This document shows positions 10,143-17,017 of a stretch of DNA of 64,000 bases, piece after piece (the first letter of the stretch is position 1; each line of letters begins with the position of its first letter). A program made the translations under genes and the position numbers. This stretch comes from Bin127 sp965221625 (GTDB taxonomy: Bacteria > Chloroflexota > Dehalococcoidia > Lucifugimonadales > Lucifugimonadaceae), in contig OZ244903.1 of NCBI GenBank assembly GCA_965221625.1, forward strand, positions 2,170,001 through 2,234,000. The letters are read 5' to 3'. Under the pieces are notes generated by a model. The model was not told the origin of the DNA. It ran no database searches and saw nothing but the letters and a program-made list of their open reading frames with translations.

Positions 10143-12558
10143 GATCATCACGTCCCCCGCGGTTTCGGGATATCATCCTGCGACGCTGCCGGCCTTCGCG
10201 CGGGCCATCATCGAAATCGTCGCGTCGGTCTCCCCTGCGGCCGTCCCTTTCATATCTGCCGCGTCGTCCGTCGCGCGGGCCGTCGTCGTAGCTGTTGCGT
10301 CGACCGCCACCGTCGTATCCACCTCGCTGTCCGCCGCCTCGATCAGATCGACGCCCACCACCGTCGCGATCAGGGCGCCGTCCGCGATCGCCGTTCCTGC
10401 CGCCTCGATTGTTGGGCCGGCGTCGCGCAATTGCGTCCTCCAAAGCGCGCTCGTGGTCCCCAGCCTCGCGCTCCTCAATCCTCGCTCGGACCGAGAGATC
10501 TACGCGGCCATTTTGATCCACGTTGACCACCATCACGTCTAGTTCATCGCCTTCGCTGACAACCGACTGCACGTCCGGGACGCGTGTGTCGGACAACTCA
10601 CTGATGTGAACCATTCCGTCCTTGCCCGGAAGCAAGTTAACGAAACAACCGAAGTCCATAATCTTGACGACTTTGCCAGAGTAGAGTTCTCCTACTTCGA
10701 CATCCTTGGTCATCCTCTGGATCGCGTTGATGGCACCGTCCGATGCATCTTGCGATGATGCGCCAACTGTAACGCTGCCGTCGTCCTCAATGTTGATCGA
10801 AACCCCAAATTCCTCCTGTATCCCGCGAACATTTGCACCACCCGGACCGATCACCATCCCGATCTTGTCGACGGGGACTTTGATGGTAGTCATCCGAGGC
10901 GCGCCGTCTCGCAACTCCACGCGAGGAGCGTCAATCGTTTCCGACATGTGGTCGAGAATCTTCAATCGGGCAACGCGAGCCTCTTCTAGAGCGTGCTCCA
11001 TCACCGCAAATGAGATTCCCTTCACCTTTATGTCCATCTGCAATGCCGTAACACCATCCCGCGTGCCGGCGACCTTGAAGTCCATGTCACCTGCGTGGTC
11101 TTCGGCACCTTGGATATCGGTGAGCACGGCGGCTTCCGCGTTGTCTCCGCTTATCAAACCCATCGCGATTCCGGCGACCGGTGCCGAAATCGGCACGCCG
11201 CCATCCATCAGTGCTAGAGTGCCGGCGCAGACGCTCGCCATAGATGTAGAACCGTTCGACGCCATCACCTCTGACACCAAGCGCAGGGCGTAAGGGAAAT
11301 CCTCCTCTTCAGGGATCACTGGTTTGAGCGCACGTTCGGCCAGCATTCCGTGACCGATCTCTCGCCGCCCCGTAAACCCGAAACGACCAGCCTCGCCCGT
11401 CGAATAAGGCGGGAAGTTGTAGTGGTGGATGAACCGTTTGCTCGTTATCGGCGAAAGATTGTCCAGCTTCTGAGCATCGGCCGCCGAGGCCAAAGTCAGA
11501 ACTCCGAGGACTTGAGTCTCACCACGTCGGAAGATCGACGAGCCGTGAACCTTCGGAAGGTATCCCACCATCGATTCTAGGTCTCTCAAATCGCCCAAGC
11601 TGCGACCATCGGGTCGTCGGCCTTCAGTCAGAATGCCGTTTCGCACAGCCTCTTTCTCGATGGAGTAGAGAGTACCCTGCACGTGCATCGGGTCGTGCGC
11701 GTCATCACCGGAGGTAAGTTCCGCTTTAGCCTCCGACATGATTTTGCCGACCGCTTCCTCGCGCGCTTCTTTGCCGCCTCCCAACTTCAACGCGTCTTCA
11801 ATAGAGGTGCCAACGAACGCCCGCGTAGCCGACTCTGCAGCCAACTGCGATTCATCCGCGTCAGGTGCCGCCCATTTCGTCTTGCCCACCGTCGCTTGAA
11901 TCTCCCGGATATGTGCGACGATCTCACCGTTGACTTCCTGTGCCAAACGTAGTGCCTCAAGCAACACCGCTTCTGAGACAAAGTTGGCACCAGCCTCCAC
12001 CATCATGATCGCGTCCGCTGTTCCCGCGACCGTCAATTCAAGCGCGCTCTCCTCCAACTCTTGATATGTCGGATTGACCACCAGATCGCCGTTGATGTAA
12101 CCGACGTTGCAAGCACCCACCGGATCGTCGAACGGTATATCAGAGATGGTGAGTGCGGCAGATGCGCCGACGATACCAAGGGGCGCGTGCGGGTTCTCCT
12201 CGTCCGCTGCCAAGGTGGTGATAATCAACTGCACTTCGTTGTGGAAGTTTTTGGGGAAAAGTGGGCGCAACGGCCGGTCACACAACCTCGCCGCTAATAT
12301 CGCCTCTGAATTCGGACGTCCCTCTCGCTTGAAGAACCCTCCTGGCATCTTGCCAACGGCGTATGCCTTTTCGGCAACGTCGACCGTTAACGGAAGGAAA
12401 TCAACTCCCGGTCTCGGTTCTTTGCTCGCAGTCGCTGTTGCCAACAACACTAGGTCGCCGTAACGCAGCACTACCGCACCGTGCGCTTGCTCTGCAAGGC
12501 GGCCGGTTTCAAAACTCATCTCGCGTCCGCCGACTTCTATGTCGAAATTTCTGATCAT
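10138..12558 (-). CDS. pnp: Polyribonucleotide nucleotidyltransferase (PNPase)
   Basis: 3'-5' phosphorolytic exoribonuclease of the RNA-decay machinery, cytoplasmic and trimeric. The 806-residue protein has two RNase PH domains, a helical linker, a KH domain with the IGPGGA loop near 565, and an S1 domain (GELYSGKVVKIMDFGCFV). The unusual part is the last about 95 residues, after the S1 domain: a low-complexity tail almost wholly of Arg, Gly, Asp and Asn with RGG and RRGDR repeats, giving a protein roughly 100 residues longer than usual. It follows rpsO, as in most bacteria, and precedes dapB. The 5' region contains hairpins that could serve autoregulation. Confidence 0.97.
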   Translation of the reverse strand: MIRNFDIEVGGREMSFETGRLAEQAHGAVVLRYGDLVLLATATASKEPRPGVDFLPLTVDVAEKAYAVGKMPGGFFKREGRPNSEAILAARLCDRPLRPLFPKNFHNEVQLIITTLAADEENPHAPLGIVGASAALTISDIPFDDPVGACNVGYINGDLVVNPTYQELEESALELTVAGTADAIMMVEAGANFVSEAVLLEALRLAQEVNGEIVAHIREIQATVGKTKWAAPDADESQLAAESATRAFVGTSIEDALKLGGGKEAREEAVGKIMSEAKAELTSGDDAHDPMHVQGTLYSIEKEAVRNGILTEGRRPDGRSLGDLRDLESMVGYLPKVHGSSIFRRGETQVLGVLTLASAADAQKLDNLSPITSKRFIHHYNFPPYSTGEAGRFGFTGRREIGHGMLAERALKPVIPEEEDFPYALRLVSEVMASNGSTSMASVCAGTLALMDGGVPISAPVAGIAMGLISGDNAEAAVLTDIQGAEDHAGDMDFKVAGTRDGVTALQMDIKVKGISFAVMEHALEEARVARLKILDHMSETIDAPRVELRDGAPRMTTIKVPVDKIGMVIGPGGANVRGIQEEFGVSINIEDDGSVTVGASSQDASDGAINAIQRMTKDVEVGELYSGKVVKIMDFGCFVNLLPGKDGMVHISELSDTRVPDVQSVVSEGDELDVMVVNVDQNGRVDLSVRARIEEREAGDHERALEDAIARRRPNNRGGRNGDRGRRPDRDGGGRRSDRGGGQRGGYDGGGRRNSYDDGPRDGRRGRYERDGRRGDRRDDFDDGPREGRQRRRMISRNRGGRDDR

Positions 12559-12849
12559 TTCGTTTCTTGCTCTTTCGTTTCTCTCTATCGTTTGGCACCG
12601 GTCTCAATCGCCGACGCCGTGATTTGAGGTAGATTCGTCTATCTCTTGATTTCGGATTGAATTCGAAGTTGTGGCGGGTTCAATCAACCCGCGCGCTGCA
12701 TCGAACTGTCAGTAAACGGAAGTTTCGAAGGTGGATCCGATCTCCACACTCATCCCAACGGACCGCAACGACGGTCGAACTCGAAGACTGTCGCGTTTTG
12801 ACTCAGGCGATTCGTGCAGGCACAACCCGAGTGCGTCCGGACTCATGCT
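12559..12849 (-). promoter_or_regulatory. rpsO-pnp intergenic leader with hairpins
   Basis: 291 bp without a gene. It contains a perfect 7-bp hairpin GCGGGTT/AACCCGC (12674-12692) and a 5-bp hairpin GTGGA/TCCAC (12732-12748). Neither is followed by a T-run. In enterobacteria the matching region carries an RNase III-cut hairpin through which PNPase represses its own mRNA. A similar role is possible here but is inferred only from position and structure. I found no clear promoter. Confidence 0.4.
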
Positions 12850-13146
12850 CTATCGACGCAGACCGAGATCGTCGATTAGCGATCGGTACCGATCAACGTC
12901 TTCTCGCGCTAGGTAATTGAGAAGCCGGCGACGTTTGCCGACTATCATCTGCAGACCACGGCGGCCACCGGTGTCTTGCTTGTGAACTTTGAAGTGCTCG
13001 GTAAGGTCCCGGATACGCTCTGTCAAAAGAGCGATCTGTACCTCCGTGGACCCGGTGTCGTTCTCGCTTCGCTTGAATTTCAGGATCGTCTGCTTCTTCG
13101 ATTCAGCGTCCAAGTGTCCTATCTCTTTCTCTACTGCTTCTCGCAA
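12850..13146 (-). CDS. rpsO: 30S ribosomal protein S15
   Basis: Binds 16S rRNA helices 20-22 early in 30S assembly. The recognisable core runs from KFKRSENDTGSTEVQIALLT through TEHFKVHKQDTGGRRGL to the C-terminal LLNYLAREDVDRY. The TTG at 13146 is chosen because GAGG lies 6 bp upstream; an in-frame TTG four codons earlier is possible. The product is about 98 residues against the usual 88-89, so a later start cannot be excluded. The neighbour pnp downstream is the classical pairing. Confidence 0.93.
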   Translation of the reverse strand: MREAVEKEIGHLDAESKKQTILKFKRSENDTGSTEVQIALLTERIRDLTEHFKVHKQDTGGRRGLQMIVGKRRRLLNYLAREDVDRYRSLIDDLGLRR

Positions 13147-13158
13147 GTGGGTCCTCAA

Positions 13159-13489
13159 GACGATCCGTCGCCTCTCTCCGCCGCCTGCGCCACGCTGGTT
13201 CGAGTCGCATCTGTGTTTAGATGACCTCGTTTAACTCACATCAAGAATAACACTCGCGTTGCCGACCAAATTTGCGCTCTGGACGCGTTGTGTCGTCAGA
13301 CGACCGAACCTGCATCCTCAAAACGACGCACCGGATCCGATGCGAATGCGAAGTGCATGACCAGAATACTCGACGGAACAGCACTCTCAAACACACGCAC
13401 CGGCATTCCTGTATCATGACGATACCGTGATCTGGCGAAAGACACGCTGACCGACCACCCGGATTGTGTGTAAACGTGGGCCCTTTGTC
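13159..13489. other. Intergenic region, no gene seen
   Basis: About 330 bp between rpsO and the promoter of the collagen-like gene. Open frames on the minus strand here show no family resemblance and look like chance. It should contain the rpsO promoter; a weak TATTCT -10 on the minus strand near 13244-13249 is the best I can see, without a good -35. Confidence 0.4.
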
Positions 13490-13519
13490 TTGACATTGAT
13501 GCTTGGGCGGGCGTAACAT
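13490..13519 (+). promoter_or_regulatory. Promoter of the collagen-like gene
   Basis: A consensus -35 TTGACA (13490-13495) is followed after 18 bp by TAACAT (13514-13519). An overlapping CATAAT (13517-13522) is an alternative -10 with a longer spacer. The start would be near 13526, leaving about 165 nt of 5' leader. Confidence 0.65.
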
Positions 13520-13549
13520 AATTCGTTGTGCATCGGCATAGCGCGAATT

Positions 13550-13691
13550 GCGTTAAGCGCAGTAACGCGCATGTTGATGCCGGCATCGTGGAAAACGGCG
13601 ATTGGAAGTTCCGGAAGCCGGACGATCACGGTAGTTGTTGCTGAAGGCAAGCTAGTAATCTGACAACATCAGATTTGGAGGACGGTTCCTC
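13550..13691 (+). promoter_or_regulatory. Structured 5' leader with sequestered ribosome site
   Basis: Five short perfect stems lie in a row: GCGTTA/TAACGC (13550-13568), the palindrome GATGCCGGCATC (13576-13587), TCCGG/CCGGA (13610-13622), AATCTGA/TCAGATT (13657-13675) and GAGGA/TCCTC (13678-13691). The last stem pairs the ribosome-binding GGAGGA (13677-13682) with the bases just before ATG 13692, so the site would be closed when folded. This suggests control at translation, for example by temperature, a protein or a ligand; it matches no riboswitch class I recognise. Confidence 0.55.
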
Positions 13692-14462
13692 ATGAATGAA
13701 TCGCGCAGCCCGATGGATTTTGTGCAAGAGAACCGGGTTCTGTCCGTTTTCGCACTGATCGCGATCTTGGCAGTAATCCTGGCAATCGTTGCCATCGCAG
13801 GTGGTGGACCCCAAGGTTCCCCAGGTGAACCGGGACAACCGGGAGCACCGGGCAACCCAGGCGCACCGGGAGCACCAGGCGCACCGGGTGAACCGGGAGC
13901 ACCGGGTGAACCAGGGATCTCAGGCGAACCGGGAGCACCGGGCGAACCGGGAGCACCGGGCGAACCGGGCGAACCGGGAGCACCAGGTGAGCCAGGTCTC
14001 CAAGGACCTCAAGGTATCCCAGGGTTGGCAGGACCTCCAGGTCCAGCAGGCAGAAACGGAACTGATGGAGCTGATGGCGCGAAAGGCGACACCGGCGACG
14101 CAGGTCCCCCAGGCCCTCCAGGCCCAGCGGGACCCTCAGGTGCCGACAACTTTGCGAACATCCTCGTCCTTGACGGCACTCACGCAGTCAATAACGTAGT
14201 CTGGCAAGCCGCCGGATCTGCGGTGACAATCGTCGGTTCGGGCTTCCAAAACGGCGAGAACGTAGCGTTGACCTCACCGGGTGAGTCTGGTGATACCACT
14301 ATCGGTAGCGCAACCGCAAACGCTAGCGGCGCATTCTCCGTCGAAGTTACCCTCGACTCCGAAATGTTTGGCATCGGCTCGATTAGCTCACTAGTCGCAA
14401 CCGGCGACCACGGCAGTTCAGCCTCGACCGCCATTTTCGTAACCGAGACGAAAGCCCCGTAA
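13692..14462 (+). CDS. Membrane-anchored collagen-like protein
   Basis: A 256-residue surface protein in three parts. Residues 1-16 are a short cytoplasmic end and 17-36 a hydrophobic segment that looks like a signal anchor. Residues 39-150 are 37 uninterrupted Gly-X-Y triplets, mostly GAP and GEP with Pro in the third position, later richer in Asp and Lys (GTD, GAK, GDT). The last about 100 residues look like an IPT/Ig-like beta-sandwich (SAVTIVGSGFQNGENVAL). The triplets predict a collagen triple helix projecting from the cell with a globular tip. It stands alone between its own promoter and strong 3' hairpins. Function is unknown; adhesion or a surface stalk is a guess. Confidence 0.85.
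   Translation: MNESRSPMDFVQENRVLSVFALIAILAVILAIVAIAGGGPQGSPGEPGQPGAPGNPGAPGAPGAPGEPGAPGEPGISGEPGAPGEPGAPGEPGEPGAPGEPGLQGPQGIPGLAGPPGPAGRNGTDGADGAKGDTGDAGPPGPPGPAGPSGADNFANILVLDGTHAVNNVVWQAAGSAVTIVGSGFQNGENVALTSPGESGDTTIGSATANASGAFSVEVTLDSEMFGIGSISSLVATGDHGSSASTAIFVTETKAP
13836..13995 (+). repeat. Short tandem repeats encoding Gly-X-Y triplets
   Basis: Nearly identical 9- and 18-bp units of the type GAACCGGGAGCACCGGGT repeat here within the collagen-like gene. Near-identity at the DNA level, beyond what the protein needs, suggests recent expansion by slippage or recombination, so copy number may vary between strains. Confidence 0.75.
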
Positions 14463-14484
14463 CAACCCGGGACTATCGAAACCT

Positions 14485-14526
14485 AATATGGGCGTGATCT
14501 AGGTTCGTCTGGATCACGCCCATATT
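14485..14526. terminator. Perfect 15-bp inverted repeat after the collagen-like gene
   Basis: The arm at 14485-14499 is the exact reverse complement of 14512-14526, with a 12-nt loop. It starts 23 bp after the stop codon. No T-run follows, so it may work as an mRNA 3' stabiliser, a barrier, or a factor-assisted terminator in either direction. Confidence 0.6.
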
Positions 14527-14534
14527 CGCATCTC

Positions 14535-14563
14535 AAAGCACGTCGTTCATCGCGACGTGCTTT
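14535..14563. terminator. Second hairpin, likely bidirectional terminator
   Basis: AAAGCACGTCG (14535-14545) pairs perfectly with CGACGTGCTTT (14553-14563) around a 7-nt loop. The A3 and T3 flanks are within the stem, giving a short T-stretch in both directions. It lies directly after the longer inverted repeat at 14485-14526. Confidence 0.55.
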
Positions 14564-14949
14564 GTCGCGTCCAAACGGGACGCACGCTGCCAGCTGTGGC
14601 ATCTTCACCAACGGCTGACTTCCGCTGCCCAAACATCGACGCAACGCATCACGCGCTCCCGCATGTGATTGAAGATCTCCAACGTCGCCAACCCCGGCAT
14701 CACGTACGGCTAGAATCACCGTCTGCTAGCGTCCACGACGGATATGAGCCCCGATGGGTGATGGCTTTCAGTCATGCAGGTGGGGTCACCGGGACTTCGA
14801 CACCTTAAGGATGAGGATACGATCCCGACAGTCAAGGATTCATTACGGCGACGAACGTGCTCGGATACCTGGAGGGAAATCCTCAATCCGACTTCTCGTA
14901 TGCCGCTCCTAAGATCTTAGAAGGGGCGGTTTGCGCTCCCACATTCGGC
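14564..14949. other. Intergenic region, no gene seen
   Basis: About 386 bp. I compared it by eye with tRNA, tmRNA, RNase P RNA and signal-recognition RNA consensus elements and found none. Small open frames show no family features. An interrupted hairpin (CCGCTC 14903-14908 with GGGCGG 14924-14929, plus an inner CTAAG/CTTAG) lies 20 bp beyond the stop of the minus-strand CBS gene and may end that transcript. Confidence 0.4.
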
Positions 14950-15906
14950 TCATTCGGAGCCGGCTTCCTCTCCGTTCGGTAGAAACGAATCGGAGAGTAA
15001 TCGCTCCATGAACACTCGGAAAGTCAGCGTACCTGCGACTTTCCCGTCCTCATCCAACATCACAGCAGTCTGCGTCATTCGGTCCCTGAAGTCGTCGAAG
15101 AGCGTCAAGGCATGCTGCGTGATCGGAACCGAGAACACCTCCCCGCTGATCCAATCGCCACAAATCTGGGAGTTCCCGTCGACCTCGGTCTGCAACCCGC
15201 GCAAGACATCCGCCTCTTCTATCGTGCCCAACACCTCGTCTACAGTTCGTCCATAAACGACGATGCGTCGGAGTCGCAAAGTGCCCATCATGTCACTCAG
15301 ATCACACAACTGGGTGTCAGACTGCACGGACACGGTGTCAGAGATGGGAGTCATGAAATCGCCAGCGCGCAAGTCTCGGGCGGACAAGTTTTGGAGGACG
15401 TTGAGCACGTTTTCCACTGGTTCAACCACCGGATCCGCAGAACTGTCGAAGTCTCTCATGTAGTCGGCAACACGATTCAAGCGCATCAATATACCTATCT
15501 GACGAGCAACCCAGATAATCGGCGCGAGCCAAAGTCTCACGTCTTCGTAGCACGTGCTCGCCATTCGGTTCAACAGCGTGCGCAATCCGATTACGCCCAC
15601 CAATACTAGTGTCGCAACGACCAACCAAACGATGGCTGTGTCGGCACTGACTACGGTGTACGCCGACTCAATCGCCGATGCCACTATCGCGATGAACGAC
15701 CCACTTCGGATTGTCGTCACGACGATGCGCGTCGCCCGGTAATCTCCCGAACTTCCTTGTGGCGAGTTCTCCGACAGATCCGTCGAAGCGAGACCCAACA
15801 TGGCTGTCAATCCTTGGGGTTGCAACACGCTCAACGCAAGCGTCATCAACCCGTAAACAAGGAACGCGCCAATCAAAGACACCCAAGGCACCCACTCTTC
15901 AAACAC
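14950..15906 (-). CDS. CBS-domain membrane protein resembling the CNNM/CorC (hemolysin C) family
   Basis: About 318 residues. The N-terminal half has three or four hydrophobic segments (one at the start, others around 65-115 and 125-140), and the C-terminal half looks like a pair of CBS modules (DFMTPISDTVSVQSDTQL and the later VFSVPITQHALTL segment). This layout resembles DUF21/CNNM proteins linked to Mg2+ and Co2+ transport, but the transmembrane half is short and diverged, so the family call is tentative. The GTG at 15906 is preferred because GGGAGG lies 8 bp before it; a GTG three codons earlier would overlap that site. It is last in a minus-strand run after the GlmU-like gene. Confidence 0.6.
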   Translation of the reverse strand: MFEEWVPWVSLIGAFLVYGLMTLALSVLQPQGLTAMLGLASTDLSENSPQGSSGDYRATRIVVTTIRSGSFIAIVASAIESAYTVVSADTAIVWLVVATLVLVGVIGLRTLLNRMASTCYEDVRLWLAPIIWVARQIGILMRLNRVADYMRDFDSSADPVVEPVENVLNVLQNLSARDLRAGDFMTPISDTVSVQSDTQLCDLSDMMGTLRLRRIVVYGRTVDEVLGTIEEADVLRGLQTEVDGNSQICGDWISGEVFSVPITQHALTLFDDFRDRMTQTAVMLDEDGKVAGTLTFRVFMERLLSDSFLPNGEEAGSE

Positions 15907-15983
15907 GGCACCCACCTCCCGGCCGATATGAAATACAGACGCTTAGGCGTCTATGGCAAGGATCATCCGAATCTTGCATCTCT

Positions 15984-16880
15984 TCATCTACCTGACGAAT
16001 CTGTTTGCATGCTTTGGCGACCTTCACTGTTGCTGTGGATAATCGTCCTTGCCGGCACACCCAAGACCAGATCACCGTCGCAAACGTCCTTGGTAACAAC
16101 TGCGCCCGCTCCTGTCTTCGCACCTTTGCCCAAACGCAGTGGTGCGACGAGCAAGGTGCCAGCACCGAGCGACACTTCGTCGCCTATGAACGTTCTCCGG
16201 ACATTGTGTCCGTCGAAGTTCGCCGTGACGCTTCCCGCGCCTACGTTGACCCCACAACCTAATTCAGCGTCGCCGATGAACGAGAAATGGCCGACCTTGG
16301 ATCCAACCCCGATGCGGCTTGCCTTCACCTCGGCTTGCGTGCCGATATACGCATCGGCACAAACTTCCGATCCACTTCGAACGCGACTGAACGGTCCGAT
16401 CTTCGCATCTGAGGCGACCGTCGAACTCTCCAGCAATGCATTGGGCCCGATCTCGGCACCGCTCCGCACGATGCTGCCTCGGACCTCGCTGCGGCTCTTC
16501 ACTGTCGCATTCGCATCGACCACCGAACCGTCCATGACGATAGCAAAAGACTCCACACTGGCCCCAGTACCGATTTGCGAATCGACCACGATAGCATAGG
16601 GGCCGACGCGTGCATCGCGCTCAATTGACGACGTGCCAAGTATTTGGCTTCCCGCGCCAATCCAAGCCCCAGGTCGGCACGATGAACGAGAATCGACGAT
16701 TGTCGTACTGGCGTCTTGGAACCTTACTCCCGCCTCCTGAAGCTCCACCGCCACCGCACTTGACGCGCGCGATGCATCACCACAGCATCTTCCTATGCTG
16801 CGACAACCACCAGGGTCTTCGTCGTCGCCCGACAATTCGATCCTTTGCTGATTGTCCGGTCTGTCTCTTAAATCATTCAC
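15984..16880 (-). CDS. GlmU-type acetyltransferase domain protein without the pyrophosphorylase domain
   Basis: Left-handed beta-helix acyltransferase of about 298 residues. The recognisable part matches the C-terminal half of GlmU: the linker ELQEAGVRFQDASTTIVD, many hexapeptide repeats, the segment with catalytic His (VGHFSFIGDAELG), GAGSVTANFDGHN, and GAGAVVTKDVCDGDL. In normal GlmU (about 450 residues) this half acetylates glucosamine-1-phosphate and the N-terminal half adds UMP. Here the N-terminal Rossmann domain is absent and replaced by about 45 polar residues. Either a separate uridylyltransferase completes UDP-GlcNAc synthesis or the substrate differs. The GTG start is uncertain. 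Neighbours are accDA and the CBS membrane protein. Confidence 0.8.
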   Translation of the reverse strand: MNDLRDRPDNQQRIELSGDDEDPGGCRSIGRCCGDASRASSAVAVELQEAGVRFQDASTTIVDSRSSCRPGAWIGAGSQILGTSSIERDARVGPYAIVVDSQIGTGASVESFAIVMDGSVVDANATVKSRSEVRGSIVRSGAEIGPNALLESSTVASDAKIGPFSRVRSGSEVCADAYIGTQAEVKASRIGVGSKVGHFSFIGDAELGCGVNVGAGSVTANFDGHNVRRTFIGDEVSLGAGTLLVAPLRLGKGAKTGAGAVVTKDVCDGDLVLGVPARTIIHSNSEGRQSMQTDSSGR

Positions 16881-17017
16881 TGACCGGCGACTTCAATCCT
16901 GAAGTCCTGACGAAATCATATCACCGCGCCACAAACGCATCCAAGCAATTTCTCTCGTCCTGTTCAGTGTCTACGTCTTGGTGGCAATCGACGATTGACG
17001 GCGAGGGCATTTCCCGC

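Noticed and set aside
13690..13983. Minus-strand open frame of Pro-Val-Arg repeats under the collagen-like gene
   Set aside because: A shadow of the Gly-X-Y repeats on the coding strand.
13836..13995. Tandem repeats considered as a CRISPR-like array
   Set aside because: The units are contiguous, without unique spacers, and encode Gly-X-Y triplets in one frame.
14557..14808. Short open frames in the gap after the collagen-like gene
   Set aside because: No ribosome site, no family features, and they begin in a terminator-like hairpin.
14700..14830. Stretch with GGGGTCACCGGGACTTCGACACC considered as a tmRNA or tRNA end
   Set aside because: The flanks do not pair as a T-stem, and no tag frame, acceptor stem or RNase P-like core is present.
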